Source of the DNA: Candidatus Woesearchaeota archaeon
GTDB taxonomy: Archaea > Nanobdellota > Nanobdellia > Woesearchaeales > JACPBV01
Assembly (NCBI GenBank): GCA_016180135.1
Contig: JACPBV010000013.1
Location: forward strand, 1 to 49,635
DNA length: 49,635 nucleotides
Direction of reading: 5' to 3'
Shown: positions 13,222-22,258 of the stretch, one piece after another
How the letters are laid out: each line of letters opens with the position of its first letter
How positions within the stretch are numbered: the first letter of the stretch is position 1
The notes under the pieces: generated by a model
What the model saw: the letters and a program-made list of their open reading frames with translations, nothing else
Databases searched by the model: none
What the model was told of the DNA's origin: nothing
Translations under genes and position numbers: made by a program

Positions 13222-14736
13222 ATGGGCATGCAGGTTAGGCACAGGCTTGAAGAGCTGATGATCATCACGCTGATCGGGCTGCAGATCCTTGACTTTCTTG
13301 AGCTGCTCCCGGGAGACCTTGATTTCCTGAAAAAGATCCACTCCTGGATTGTGCTGGGCTACCTCTTCATGAGAGTTTCCCTCAGCATGGTTTTCTTCGG
13401 GATTAAGGTCGTATGGTTTGATATTTCCATCATCTTCAGTTATTTTCTCTTCTTTGCAAAAGACCTCGCTGCGATAGCTGGCGTCGGCCTGGAGGAAGCT
13501 GGATTTACAAGACCGCTTCTGGAATTTCTCAGCGTTAACGGCCCGTTTATCGAGCAATATGCTTTTACAGCTGCAGGAATCTCCCTCATCTTCCTTGCGC
13601 TCCTTGCTGCAAAAAAAATCCAGATATCCGGCATTTCATTCCTTGGCGTGCTTCATGAAGATATCCCCCATAAGTACCCTCACCGGGCAGCTGCAATTTT
13701 CCTCGCGCTTGTCGCATTCTTTATCCTGGTCTTCAACCTTGCGATGGAATGGCTTGCGGTTGCCGTCGATGCCCCCCTGACAGTTCTTGCCATCCTTGCT
13801 TACCTCTTTATCATCATCCGGTACCATAGGCACTTTGCCCCCGACACCCTGCTTCATAAGGTAGGGGATGTTGGCGAAAAATTTTACGAGAATTTTTTAA
13901 GGCTCCTTTCCACAAAAGAGCATCTCTCCATGAGCCTGCTCGGGCTGCTTGCGCTCCATGCGCTCACAGACATCGGAAATTTTATCATCCCGTATCTTTC
14001 CGGCTTTCAGGACAGCCTTTATTTTTCCCAGCTCGGCCCGGGCCATGATCCCCTGATAGCGCTCTTCCGCTCGGATATCCTGGGCGCTGGCTTCTTTGGG
14101 GCGATTGCTGCAGCAGCGGTTTACCTCGGAAATGCAGCTGCCATGCTCTTTCTGCTTGTCATGCCTTCAGTTATTGTCTATCAGCTTATGAAGCATAGGC
14201 AGCTGAAGGCCGCTAATTTTTTTCAGGCAGTCATCCTGTCTTCGCTTTTTATCCTTTTTACAGTTCCCCTGTTTACCATCTCAGAAATCAGCAGTAAAGG
14301 GCTGGTGGGAGTTGATATCAGCACCCAAAGCATCGCTGAAAGCCAGTCATGGATATCCCGGTTTATCCCGGACACGGCAGCAAAGGCAGATGCCGCGATG
14401 CTTCTCGCATTCGCGCTGCTCCTTGCGGTGTTTTTTATGGACTATGCCCGGTCGCTCAGGAAAGATTTCTTTGTCCTGATTGTGCTCATCGGGCTTGTAT
14501 TCTTTGGGGAGTATGTTTACTATTTCCTGAAAGACACTGTTGAGTATTACAGTTCATCGGTTCAGATGCTGGTCTCCCAGGGAGAATTCTTTATCAGCTT
14601 CTATTTCCTTTTGTTCTTGGGGATGAATATCCTGCTGTATGTCGGAGGCTACCTGCTTTTTTGGTACGAAGTCCTGAAGCACCATTTTTTTGTTGGCGAA
14701 ACACCACAATCTCCCGCGTCAGGGTGGAATGGATAA
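13222..14736 (+). CDS. Large integral membrane protein, unknown function
   Basis: 504 residues with about 11-13 hydrophobic segments along the whole length and short polar loops. No transport or enzyme motif recognised. A TATA-like CTTAAATAG (13190-13198) is 25-30 bp before the ATG, and AGGAAGAG serves as Shine-Dalgarno. Its last 143 bases overlap the 3' end of the convergent tRNA methyltransferase gene. The C-terminal overlap region still encodes a membrane span (LGMNILLYVGGYLLFWYEVL), so this frame is real there. Confidence 0.65.
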   Translation: MGMQVRHRLEELMIITLIGLQILDFLELLPGDLDFLKKIHSWIVLGYLFMRVSLSMVFFGIKVVWFDISIIFSYFLFFAKDLAAIAGVGLEEAGFTRPLLEFLSVNGPFIEQYAFTAAGISLIFLALLAAKKIQISGISFLGVLHEDIPHKYPHRAAAIFLALVAFFILVFNLAMEWLAVAVDAPLTVLAILAYLFIIIRYHRHFAPDTLLHKVGDVGEKFYENFLRLLSTKEHLSMSLLGLLALHALTDIGNFIIPYLSGFQDSLYFSQLGPGHDPLIALFRSDILGAGFFGAIAAAAVYLGNAAAMLFLLVMPSVIVYQLMKHRQLKAANFFQAVILSSLFILFTVPLFTISEISSKGLVGVDISTQSIAESQSWISRFIPDTAAKADAAMLLAFALLLAVFFMDYARSLRKDFFVLIVLIGLVFFGEYVYYFLKDTVEYYSSSVQMLVSQGEFFISFYFLLFLGMNILLYVGGYLLFWYEVLKHHFFVGETPQSPASGWNG

Positions 14737-15718
14737 ATTGTGTGCACATCCCGACGACAGCGAAGCCGGCTTCCGTGACAAGGGCTTCACCTTGGGCATA
14801 ATGCGGAAAGATTACAGCTGCCTGATGGGCAAGATGCTTCTTGAGGTTTCGCAGGAATGAGCGGTAAAACCCCTGAAGCGCAGGGATATTATTTTTTCCC
14901 GTTCCCCTGATGGCTTTGCAGGGCTTTCCATCCTGAAGTGCCCAGAGAGATGCATTCTGCCCGTAAGGAACATCGCATGCGATATAGCCGAGGGGAGGCC
15001 TAAGGGTATTTGCATCAAGCTGTTTAACAGTAAAATCTTTGATGCGGTAATGGGCCAGATTTTTAATTGCCCTTTGGGCCATTTCTTGATACAGGTCAGA
15101 TCCGTGCACAGGTATCCCCATCAGCCCGGCTTCGATCAGTATGCCTCCGCTGCCGCAGAACGGGTCAGTAAGTGTCCCTGAAATGCAGCCGGAAAGGTTC
15201 ACCAGCGCCCTGGCCAGTTTTGGCTGAAGTGAAGTCGGATGAGGTGCAGGGCGTGCCGAAGGGTTTCTTTCGCTGAAGCGCTCTTCATTTTTCCAGAGCA
15301 GCCTCCCGCAGTAAACTCTCTTCCCTAAAAAAAAGAATTGTATCAGAAGGGAAGGGTTTTGAAGGTCAACGTTTGGGTTTTTGACTTTCTGCCAGATTTC
15401 TTTTGCCAGCTCCCGTTCCCCGGATTCCGGGCTTCCGCCGGAGGCGCAGGCTGCCCTGACGCAAAAGCTTCCATGGCAGATATCATTCCAGCAATAATCC
15501 CTTACCGCCCTCAAAATGTTTTCTCTGCTGCAGAAGAACAGCAGCTCATACGCCGATTTGGTAAAAGCAAGGCGCCTCCACAACCCTGCCCTCCCTCGAG
15601 GAATCTTTCCCAGAGCCAGGTTTCCGGTGGTAAAAAAATTTTCCGGCGCAAGAAGCTGCCTGATTTCCATCGAAGCCAGCGGAATATTTTCACCCGACAG
15701 CAGAAAAAGAGCGCGCAT
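14594..15718 (-). CDS. tRNA (guanine10-N2)-methyltransferase, Trm11/Trm-G10 family
   Basis: 374 residues. The N-terminal half is THUMP-like, for tRNA binding. The C-terminal half is a Rossmann methyltransferase: HPTSLQPKLARALVNLSG, the SAM-binding motif TDPFCGSGGILIEAGLMG, then DVPYGQ in place of the usual DPPYG (the family catalytic motif, here D-V-P-Y). It should methylate N2 of G10 in tRNA. The start ATG at 15718 was chosen because a TATA-like TTTATATT is about 27 bp upstream and the family begins MRALFLLSGENIPLA; an in-frame TTG at 15742 is less likely. After TREIVVFR, the usual end, about 30 extra residues overlap the convergent membrane-protein gene. Confidence 0.85.
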   Translation of the reverse strand: MRALFLLSGENIPLASMEIRQLLAPENFFTTGNLALGKIPRGRAGLWRRLAFTKSAYELLFFCSRENILRAVRDYCWNDICHGSFCVRAACASGGSPESGERELAKEIWQKVKNPNVDLQNPSLLIQFFFLGKRVYCGRLLWKNEERFSERNPSARPAPHPTSLQPKLARALVNLSGCISGTLTDPFCGSGGILIEAGLMGIPVHGSDLYQEMAQRAIKNLAHYRIKDFTVKQLDANTLRPPLGYIACDVPYGQNASLWALQDGKPCKAIRGTGKNNIPALQGFYRSFLRNLKKHLAHQAAVIFPHYAQGEALVTEAGFAVVGMCTQFIHSTLTREIVVFRQQKNGASGLRTKKAGSLRHTAGYSSPRTKGNRS

Positions 15719-15831
15719 GGCCTGAATGGCTGCAGTCGGCAATATAAACGTTGGTTTTTTTCTTTTTCAGCAACCTTTATAAACGCCCCCATACTTTCTC
15801 GATTTCCTTCATAGGATTAATGTACAGTCAA

Positions 15832-15877
15832 TGAGTACATTAGGAAGAGCCTGAAAAGAACCCTTTTTCAGTACATT
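15832..15877 (+). promoter_or_regulatory. Leader elements ahead of the uL3 operon
   Basis: TGAGTACATT (15832-15841) and TCAGTACATT (15868-15877) are direct repeats 36 bp apart. Between them CTGAAAA-GAACCCT-TTTTCAG forms a 7-bp hairpin (15851-15871). They lie 90-130 bp before the uL3 start and could be promoter or operon-control sites; no clear TATA box can be assigned with confidence. Confidence 0.35.
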
Positions 15878-15962
15878 CCCGCGAATGCTTTCTCTGTTAA
15901 AAAGGTTCAAGGAAAGGCTTCTTTACGCAGGCCAAAAAGATAAGAAGGTTTGCTGTTGCACT

Positions 15963-16925
15963 ATGGGATCGACACACAGGCCAAGGAAAGGATCGATGCA
16001 GTTCTATCCTAGAAAGCGGGCTGGCCGCATGGCTGCAAAGATCAAGACATGGCCGGCGCAGCAGGAGCCAAAGCTGCTGGGCTTTGCCGCCTATAAAGCG
16101 GGGATGACCCATGCGATGATCACCGATAAGCGCCCTTTTTCTCTCACAAAATCTTCTTCGATTGCAGTCCCTTGCACCATTCTTGAATGCCCCCCTCTGA
16201 AAGCGGTAGCTGTGCGGTTTTACAGGAACACCGATAAGGGATTCCTTCCGATGAGCGAGGTTCCTGCAGGAAACCCTGACAAGGAGCTGGCGCGGATGAT
16301 ACGGCTCCCGAAGAAAGCAGGAAAAGAATTTGATAAGGTCGAAGGATTTGATGATGTCCGCATAGTCATGCAGGCGCAGCCGAAGCTCACGGGGATCGGA
16401 AAGAAAAAGCCGGAGCTCTTTGAGATTGCTCTTGGCGGGAAGAAAGACCAGAAAGCAGCTTATGCAAAAGAGCTTCTGGGAAAAGAGATTAACATTTCTG
16501 GCGTCTTTAAGGCAGGGATGATTGTCGACATTCACGGGATAACAAAGGGAAAGGGCCTCCAGGGGCCGGTGAAAAGGCACGGGATCAGCCTGAAGCACCA
16601 CAAGTCGGAAAAATCAAGGCGCAACCCGGGAAGCCTGGGAAGCTGGAAAGGCCAGGTGAACCAGACCTGGCGTGTCGCCCATGCAGGCCAGACCGGATTC
16701 CATCAGCGCACGGAGTATAATAAATATATTATGAAGATCAGCGATAAGCCTGATTTGGAGAAAAAAGGCGGCTTCCACAGGTACGGAAAGATCAACAACC
16801 CATACATTTTGATAAAGGGTTCGGTGATGGGGCCGAAGAAACGCCTCATCAAGCTGACATTCCCGATCAGGCCAAATAAGTCATTCGCTTATGAACCTTC
16901 AGAGATAAGTTATCTTCATGTATAA
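15963..16925 (+). CDS. rpl3: Ribosomal protein uL3
   Basis: 320 residues from ATG 15963, a usual archaeal uL3 length. The N-terminus MGSTHRPRKGSMQFYPRKRA is the family start, so the in-frame 26-residue extension upstream was not used. Typical segments are GFAAYKAGMTHAM, GITKGKGLQGPVKRHG and WRVAHAGQTGFHQRTEYN near the peptidyl-transferase-facing loop. It is the first gene of the ribosomal operon; S10 is not at its head here. uL4 follows after 66 bp of A-rich spacer. Confidence 0.95.
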   Translation: MGSTHRPRKGSMQFYPRKRAGRMAAKIKTWPAQQEPKLLGFAAYKAGMTHAMITDKRPFSLTKSSSIAVPCTILECPPLKAVAVRFYRNTDKGFLPMSEVPAGNPDKELARMIRLPKKAGKEFDKVEGFDDVRIVMQAQPKLTGIGKKKPELFEIALGGKKDQKAAYAKELLGKEINISGVFKAGMIVDIHGITKGKGLQGPVKRHGISLKHHKSEKSRRNPGSLGSWKGQVNQTWRVAHAGQTGFHQRTEYNKYIMKISDKPDLEKKGGFHRYGKINNPYILIKGSVMGPKKRLIKLTFPIRPNKSFAYEPSEISYLHV

Positions 16926-16991
16926 TCAGAATAGCAGGCGCACATTCAGAAGATCAGAATAATAAACAATGATAAACAATTAAAAAAGAAA

Positions 16992-17804
16992 ATGGCGATG
17001 GAACTTAAGATACTCGATAAGGAAGGGAAGGAAAAAGGCATGAAGAAGATGCCTGAGCAGTTTGACGAAGAGATTAGGCCTGACCTCATAAGGAGGGCAG
17101 TGTTGGCGCTGCAGTCCCACGCAAGGCAGCGGTATGGTGTAGCTCCTGAAGCAGGCAAGCGTTCATCTCCAAAGCTCTCAAGGCAGCGGCGCGCTTACAA
17201 AGGCTCTTATGGGATGGGAATCTCCCGTGTCCCGAGAAAGATCCTTACAAAACGCGGAAGAAGGATGTTTTGGGTGGGAGCATTCGCTCCGGGCATGGTC
17301 GGCGGAAGAAAAGCGCATCCTCCGACGGCAGAAAAAATCTTCTGGCAGGACATCAATAAAAAAGAGCGCAGGAAAGCCATCCGCTCAGCCCTTGCTGCGA
17401 CGGTGCAAAAGGCCGCAATTTTAGGCAGAGGCCATAAGGTTCCTCCGCAGTTTCCTTTTATCCTCGATAATGCTTTTGAAGATATGGAAAAGACAAATGA
17501 ACTTGCCAAGATTCTCCTGAAGCTGGGTTTTGGTGAAGAAGTCATCAGGTCCCGGAAGAAAAAAGTGCGCCCGGGCAGGGGAAAGATGAGAGGAAGGAAA
17601 TATGTTAAAAAGAAGAGTTTCCTCTTTGTAGTTGGCAAAGACTGCAAGCTGCTCCGCGCAGCGAAAAACTTAGCTGGCGCAGACTCGGTGATTGTCGACA
17701 GCATCAACACCCACACCCTCGCTCCGGGAGGGGCTCCGGGAAGGCTCACGCTGTATACGGTCGAAGCTATAGAAAAGATGGAAAAAAACAGGCTTTTTAT
17801 GTAA
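16992..17804 (+). CDS. rpl4: Ribosomal protein uL4
   Basis: 270 residues, archaeal/eukaryotic type. SYGMGISRVPRK and GRRMFWVGAFAPGMVGGRKAHPP (in part) belong to the long loop that lines the exit tunnel. DINKKERRKAIRSALAAT and the late SINTHTLAPGGAPGRLTLYT are family landmarks. It is followed by uL23 after one base, indicating tight coupling. Confidence 0.95.
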   Translation: MAMELKILDKEGKEKGMKKMPEQFDEEIRPDLIRRAVLALQSHARQRYGVAPEAGKRSSPKLSRQRRAYKGSYGMGISRVPRKILTKRGRRMFWVGAFAPGMVGGRKAHPPTAEKIFWQDINKKERRKAIRSALAATVQKAAILGRGHKVPPQFPFILDNAFEDMEKTNELAKILLKLGFGEEVIRSRKKKVRPGRGKMRGRKYVKKKSFLFVVGKDCKLLRAAKNLAGADSVIVDSINTHTLAPGGAPGRLTLYTVEAIEKMEKNRLFM

Positions 17805-17805
17805 G

Positions 17806-18066
17806 ATGGCACACCCAACAGGCATACGGTATCCATTGGCGACGGAAAAATGCATCCGGCTGATGGAAAAGGAAAACAAGCTGATCTTCGTCGTAGACAA
17901 AAAAGCGACCAAGCGTGACGTACGAAAGGCGATTGAACAGCTCTTTGCTGCAAAAGTCAGGAAAGTGACAACCCTGAATGCCCATGACGGGCAGAAGCGC
18001 GCATATATAACCTTTGCAAAAGATACTCCTGCTATTGATATCGCAACAAAGCTTGGGCTGATGTAA
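17806..18066 (+). CDS. rpl23: Ribosomal protein uL23
   Basis: 86 residues, the normal archaeal length. YPLATEKCIRLMEKENKLIFVV gives the first helix and strand (quoted in part), with KATKRDVRKAIEQLFAAKV and the ending KLGLM typical of the family. uL23 sits at the tunnel exit and is the docking site for SRP and SecYEG, whose SecY subunit is encoded further down the same operon. Confidence 0.95.
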   Translation: MAHPTGIRYPLATEKCIRLMEKENKLIFVVDKKATKRDVRKAIEQLFAAKVRKVTTLNAHDGQKRAYITFAKDTPAIDIATKLGLM

Positions 18067-18078
18067 GGCTGGCTGAAC

Positions 18079-18789
18079 ATGGGAAAAAACTTAACGGTGC
18101 AGAAAAGGGGAAAAGGCTCAACGAGCTATCGCTCGCCTAGCTTTAATTTCAAAGGCAATGCCCAGTATCCGCCGATGTCAGAGGAGACCTTTTCAGGAAA
18201 GATCATCGATATTATGGACTGTCCCGGGCATGCAGGGCCATTGTTAAAAGTGATGTGCCGGAATCAGGAAGCTATCGTGCAGGCTCCGGAAGGGGTGCGG
18301 GTGAACGACGATATCTTCATCGGCCCTGGCGCCCCGCCATTGAAAGGAAATATCCTTCCGCTGAGAAATATCCCTGAAGGCGCTTCCGTCTTTAACATCG
18401 AGTCATATCCAGGTGATGGCGGAAAGATGGTCAAGTCCTCAGGCACTGCCGCTAAGGTCATCGCAAAATTTCCTGACAGGATAACAGTCTTGCTTCCGTC
18501 AAAAAAAGAAAGAGATTTCAATCCGCAGTGCAGGGCTACCCTTGGGCAGGTTGCCGGGGCAGGCAGGCCTGAAAAGCCCTTCCTGAGAGCAGGATACCGC
18601 TACTTCGCGATGAAATCAAGAAATAAGTATTATCCTGTTGTCAGCGGAACTTCAAAGAACTCAGTTTCCCATCCCTTCGGCGGAAGAAGCACGAATGCTA
18701 AAGGGCATGCAACAACTGTATCAAGGGACGCTCCTCCGGGAAGAAAGGTGGGGAAGATTGCGGCCCGCAGGACGGGGTACGTCAGGTAA
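18079..18789 (+). CDS. rpl2: Ribosomal protein uL2
   Basis: 236 residues. The start MGKNLTVQKRGKGSTSYRSP is archaeal. Late motifs CRATLGQVAGAGRPEKPF and VSHPFGGRST contain the conserved His region near the peptidyl-transferase centre; bacteria have a similar DHPHGGG. The C-terminus VGKIAARRTGYVR is standard. Twelve bases separate it from uL23. Confidence 0.95.
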   Translation: MGKNLTVQKRGKGSTSYRSPSFNFKGNAQYPPMSEETFSGKIIDIMDCPGHAGPLLKVMCRNQEAIVQAPEGVRVNDDIFIGPGAPPLKGNILPLRNIPEGASVFNIESYPGDGGKMVKSSGTAAKVIAKFPDRITVLLPSKKERDFNPQCRATLGQVAGAGRPEKPFLRAGYRYFAMKSRNKYYPVVSGTSKNSVSHPFGGRSTNAKGHATTVSRDAPPGRKVGKIAARRTGYVR

Positions 18790-18802
18790 CTAGGCTGAGA
18801 CT

Positions 18803-19186
18803 ATGGCAAAAAAAGAACAGACGTTCAAGGGAAAGACGATTGAAGAATTGAAAAATTTGAGCCTTCATGATTTCATGAGATTGGTTCCCTCAAGGCAGCG
18901 GCGGAGCCTGAAGCGCGGGTTTACTGAGGCTCAGAAAAAGCTGCTGAAGAGGATACGGGCAAAGAAGCCCAACATCGAGACCCACTGCCATGACCTTATC
19001 ATCCTCCCGGAGGTTGTAGGCGCCATGATAAAAGTCCACAATGGCAGGGAGTTTATTCCCGTGGCAGTCACGATGGACATGGTCGGCCATTATCTGGGCG
19101 AATTTGTCCTCACAAGAAAAAAAGTTGAGCACTCAGCTCCTGGTGTCGGCGCGACAAAGAGCTCAGCGGCGCTGTCGGTGAAGTAA
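18803..19186 (+). CDS. rps19: Ribosomal protein uS19
   Basis: 127 residues. SRQRRSLKRGF, then the core IKVHNGREFIPVAVTMDMVGH and YLGEFVLTRKKVEHSAPGVG are the conserved 30S head-protein blocks. It has a short Ala/Ser-rich C-terminal tail. One base separates it from uL22. Confidence 0.95.
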   Translation: MAKKEQTFKGKTIEELKNLSLHDFMRLVPSRQRRSLKRGFTEAQKKLLKRIRAKKPNIETHCHDLIILPEVVGAMIKVHNGREFIPVAVTMDMVGHYLGEFVLTRKKVEHSAPGVGATKSSAALSVK

Positions 19187-19187
19187 G

Positions 19188-19676
19188 ATGGTAAAGCCTG
19201 CTGCTCCTGAGCCAAAAGAGAATTCAGCTAAAGCGATCGCCAAAGGATTGCCCATTTCGACGAAAGTTTCAGTGGAGATAGGAAATTGGATACGGTCAAG
19301 GACAGTAGCTGATGCAAAAAGGATGCTGCGGCAGGTCCTTGCAAAGTCCCATGCCGTCCCTTTCCGCGTGTTTAAGGCGGAGCTGAGCCATAAGCCGGGA
19401 GTTGGCCCTGGAAGATACCCTGCAAAAGCCGCAGCAGAATTTATCAAATTATTGGAGCAGGCAGAAGCAAATGCGCAGTTCAAGGGGCTGAACACCTCCA
19501 ATCTTGTGATCATCAAGCTTATTGCAAATATGGATCGGAGGCCCTGGCGCTCCGGAAGAAGAAGGCGAAGGTCCAAGAGGACAATGATTGAGATTGCAGT
19601 TAAAGAATCTGTCCAGCAGCCAAAGCAAGTGAAGGAAGGTTCAGGCAGGAAAAAAGAAGAGAAAGGAAAACCATGA
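19188..19676 (+). CDS. rpl22: Ribosomal protein uL22
   Basis: 162 residues. GLPISTKVSVEIGNWIRSRT in the early part, HKPGVGPGRYPAKAAAEFIKL in pieces, and the beta-hairpin-tip region RRPWRSGRRRRRSKRT near residue 125 fit uL22, whose hairpin reaches into the exit tunnel. The C-terminus is a Lys/Gln-rich tail. Its stop overlaps the uS3 start by four bases (ATGA). Confidence 0.93.
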   Translation: MVKPAAPEPKENSAKAIAKGLPISTKVSVEIGNWIRSRTVADAKRMLRQVLAKSHAVPFRVFKAELSHKPGVGPGRYPAKAAAEFIKLLEQAEANAQFKGLNTSNLVIIKLIANMDRRPWRSGRRRRRSKRTMIEIAVKESVQQPKQVKEGSGRKKEEKGKP

Positions 19677-20401
19677 TTGAAAGAAAATTTATCACCGAGC
19701 GGATGAAGGAGATGATGGTTGAAAATTTTGTGCGTGACAGCATGAAGAGTGTCGGTCTCAGCGATGTCAAAGTGCAGAAGACTCCGTTAGGGGAAAAGAT
19801 CCTGGTCTATACCTCTAGGCCGGGCCTTGTTGTAGGGAGGAAAGGCCAGAACATCAAAGAGCTCACCAGGACATTAAAAAAAGAGTTTGCTCTGGAAAAT
19901 CCTCAGATTGAGATTGGAGAAGTGGTTTCCCCTGAGATGAATGCCAGCATCATTGTCGAAAAGATTGTTGAATATCTTGAGAAGTTCGGCTCAACAAAGT
20001 TCAAAGGCATCGGCCACAAGGTGATGAGCGACGTGATGAATGCAGGCGCAGCAGGGATTGAGGTCGTCATCAGCGGGAAGATCCCGAGCGCAAGGGCAAA
20101 GTCATGGCGGTTTTATCAGGGATACCTTAAGAAGTGCGGAGATACCGCATTGACCAGCGTCCATGTCGCCCATGGCGCTGCAAAGCTGAAGAGCGGCATC
20201 GTCGGGATTAAAGTCTCTATCATGCCGTCAAAAGACCTGCTGAATACCCTTTCGCTCAAAGAAGCATCTCCGGAAACTCAAGTTCAGCAGCCTGTGGAAG
20301 AGAAAAAATCTGGTATAGATGAAGAAAAAAATGCTGGAAAGGAGCAGGAGAAAAAAGAGCATAGTCAGCCGGTGAAGAAGAGTGAGGTTGCTGCATCATG
20401 A
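19673..20401 (+). CDS. rps3: Ribosomal protein uS3
   Basis: 242 residues. The KH domain motif VVGRKGQNIKELT (around residue 50) carries the GxxG loop. The C-terminal domain contains GAAGIEVVISGKIPSARAKS and WRFYQGYLKKCG. After about residue 200 a Glu/Lys-rich tail of some 40 residues is added, a common archaeal feature. It overlaps uL22 and uL29 by four bases each. Confidence 0.95.
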   Translation: MIERKFITERMKEMMVENFVRDSMKSVGLSDVKVQKTPLGEKILVYTSRPGLVVGRKGQNIKELTRTLKKEFALENPQIEIGEVVSPEMNASIIVEKIVEYLEKFGSTKFKGIGHKVMSDVMNAGAAGIEVVISGKIPSARAKSWRFYQGYLKKCGDTALTSVHVAHGAAKLKSGIVGIKVSIMPSKDLLNTLSLKEASPETQVQQPVEEKKSGIDEEKNAGKEQEKKEHSQPVKKSEVAAS

Positions 20402-20613
20402 AGATTAAGGAATTAAAGGGTTTGCAGGATGCCGACCTCCATGCTAAGCTGAGCGAGCTAAAGATGGAGCTGATCAGGCAGTATGGGCAGATAGCTAAGG
20501 GGACAATCCCCAAAAGCCCTGCGCTGGTGAGGAACACAAAAAAGACAGTTGCCCGGATCCACACGCTCCTGCATCAAAGAAAAAAGGGGAAGGAGGAAAA
20601 AACAACGCCATGA
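20398..20613 (+). CDS. rpl29: Ribosomal protein uL29
   Basis: 71 residues, two helices. LHAKLSELKMELIRQYGQIAKG and NPALVRNTKK-like SPALVRNTKKTVARIHTLL are the family pattern. It lies near the tunnel exit next to uL23. It overlaps uS3 and aIF1 genes by four bases. Confidence 0.93.
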   Translation: MKIKELKGLQDADLHAKLSELKMELIRQYGQIAKGTIPKSPALVRNTKKTVARIHTLLHQRKKGKEEKTTP

Positions 20614-20918
20614 GTGACATTTGCATGACATGCGGCTTGCCTCAGGAGCTTTGTGTCTGTGAGACCATCGCAAAGGAAAGCCAAAAGATAATTGTCCGGC
20701 TTGAGAAAAAAAAGTTCAACAAGATGAGCACTATCGTCGAAGGCATCGAAAGCAAGGAGATTGACCTTAAAGAGCTCGCAAGCAGCCTGAAAAGCAAGCT
20801 GGCCTGCGGAGGCACTTCTAAGGAAGGGAGGATAGAGCTGCAGGGCAATCATCTGCAAAAAGTGAGGAAGGCCCTGCTGAATCTGGGCTTCAGCCCGGAA
20901 AGCATCGAAGTGCATTGA
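20610..20918 (+). CDS. Translation initiation factor aIF1 (SUI1)
   Basis: 102 residues. A Cys cluster opens the protein (Cys5, Cys8, Cys15, Cys17), followed by the SUI1 fold: STIVEGIESKEIDLKELAS, KLACGGTSKEGRIELQG and the C-terminal helix VRKALLNLGFSPESIEVH. aIF1 binds 30S and controls start-codon selection. Its place after uL29 is the standard archaeal one. In many archaea the RNase P protein gene rpp29 follows, but here it is absent and uS17 comes next after a 138-bp A-rich spacer. Confidence 0.93.
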   Translation: MSDICMTCGLPQELCVCETIAKESQKIIVRLEKKKFNKMSTIVEGIESKEIDLKELASSLKSKLACGGTSKEGRIELQGNHLQKVRKALLNLGFSPESIEVH

Positions 20919-21056
20919 CTATCATCAAAAAAACGAGAGGAATAAGAAAGCTGATTGATAGGAAAAATAAGAAGATTAATTGATATGAAAATCAATTGGT
21001 GATTGCGCAACAAACAACAAAAGAGAATTATTCAGCAAAAAAAGATAGAGAACAAC

Positions 21057-21500
21057 ATGGAACAGCAAAACAGGAAAAAAAACCGGAAAGAACAGCCGGA
21101 AGGAAAGAAGTGCCTGGACAGGAATTGCCCGCTGCATGGCCAGATTTCCCTCAGGGGAAGGGTCTTCACAGGAGTCGTTATCCGCGCAAAGATGCAGAAG
21201 ACAGTGATTGTCGAATGGATTACCCAGAGGTATTCCCCCAAATTTGAGCGATTTGAGAAGTGGAGCTCCCATGTGAAAGCCCATAATCCGGATTGTCTTG
21301 GGGCCCAGGAAGGGGACATCGTAAAGATCGCAGAATGCAGGCCTTTGAGCAAGACCAAGAATTTTGTCGTCGCTGAGATCCTGGGAAAAGAGAAGGGATT
21401 TGCAGAGAGGATGGAATCGCTGAAAGAAGCAAAACAAAAGCACGAAGAGCAGGTGCCGGTCGAGGTGGAAAATGCAAGCAGTGAAAGCGCGGGTGACTAG
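21057..21500 (+). CDS. rps17: Ribosomal protein uS17
   Basis: 147 residues from ATG 21057; an in-frame TTG at 21003 would add 18 residues and is less likely. CLDRNCPLHGQISLRGR precedes the OB-fold core with TGVVIRAKMQKTVIVEW and the RNA-binding DIVKIAECRPLSKTKNFVV. The last 30 residues are an acidic-basic tail, the end of which overlaps the uL14 gene by 29 bases. Confidence 0.92.
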   Translation: MEQQNRKKNRKEQPEGKKCLDRNCPLHGQISLRGRVFTGVVIRAKMQKTVIVEWITQRYSPKFERFEKWSSHVKAHNPDCLGAQEGDIVKIAECRPLSKTKNFVVAEILGKEKGFAERMESLKEAKQKHEEQVPVEVENASSESAGD

Positions 21501-21873
21501 GGGCCTCCAGGTCGGGAGCTTTGTGCCTACATGTGACAATTCCGGGGCTAAGGAAATCAAGATATTCACCGTCTATAACATCAAGACAACCAAAGGCCGC
21601 AGGCAGAGTGCCGCTATCGGCGACCTTGTCCTGGCCAGTGTTAAGAGAGGAAGGCCTGACATGAAGAACCAGGTGGTATATGCCACAATTGTCCGGCAAA
21701 GAAAAGAGTATCTCCGGCCCGATGGGATGAGGATCAAATTTGAGGATAATGCCGCAGTCGTCCTTAAGGACGAGAAGGGCAACCCGAAAGGGACTATATT
21801 CAAGGGCGCTATCGCAAAAGAAGCGGTAGACCGATGGCCGGGAGTTGCAAAAGTTGCAAGGATCGTGATATAA
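21472..21873 (+). CDS. rpl14: Ribosomal protein uL14
   Basis: 133 residues beginning MQAVKARVTRGLQVGS, the archaeal start. CDNSGAKEIKIFTV, AAIGDLVLASVKRGRPDM and GTIFKGAIAKEA are conserved. Its ATG lies inside the last codons of uS17 in another frame. uL24 follows after one base. Confidence 0.95.
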   Translation: MQAVKARVTRGLQVGSFVPTCDNSGAKEIKIFTVYNIKTTKGRRQSAAIGDLVLASVKRGRPDMKNQVVYATIVRQRKEYLRPDGMRIKFEDNAAVVLKDEKGNPKGTIFKGAIAKEAVDRWPGVAKVARIVI

Positions 21874-21874
21874 G

Positions 21875-22258
21875 ATGAAAGCATTTTCAAGGAAGTGGCT
21901 GGGGAGCAAGAAGCCGGGCAAGCAGCGAAAATACAGAAGCGGGGCCTCCCTGCATAGGAAACAGAAGCTTTTGAACACCCACCTTGCAAAAGTATTGAGG
22001 GAAAAATACAACGCCCGCGCAGTTATCCTGAGGAAAGGGGACAAGGTAAAGATCATGAGGGGCCAATGGCAGAAGAAGGAAGGGACTGTTGACGATGTTA
22101 TGGTAAAAAAAGGAAAAGTCATCGTGCAGGGCATTGAGCGCGCAAAAAAAGATGGGTCGAAGATTCCTGTATTATTGGATCCCTCAAACCTGCTGATCAT
22201 TGAGCTTATCACAGACGACAAGAAGCGCATTGGCTCCTTGGAGAGGAAAGGAAAATGA
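21875..22258 (+). CDS. rpl24: Ribosomal protein uL24
   Basis: 127 residues. The KOW motif is clear: LRKGDKVKIMRGQWQKKEGT and GTVDDVMVKKGKVIVQGIE (in part). The N-terminal basic helix is the archaeal/eukaryotic form. It overlaps eS4 by four bases. Confidence 0.94.
   Translation: MKAFSRKWLGSKKPGKQRKYRSGASLHRKQKLLNTHLAKVLREKYNARAVILRKGDKVKIMRGQWQKKEGTVDDVMVKKGKVIVQGIERAKKDGSKIPVLLDPSNLLIIELITDDKKRIGSLERKGK

Noticed and set aside
15885..15962. 26-residue extension of uL3
   Set aside because: uL3 starts MGSTHRPRKG in register with archaeal homologues; the upstream part has no family character.
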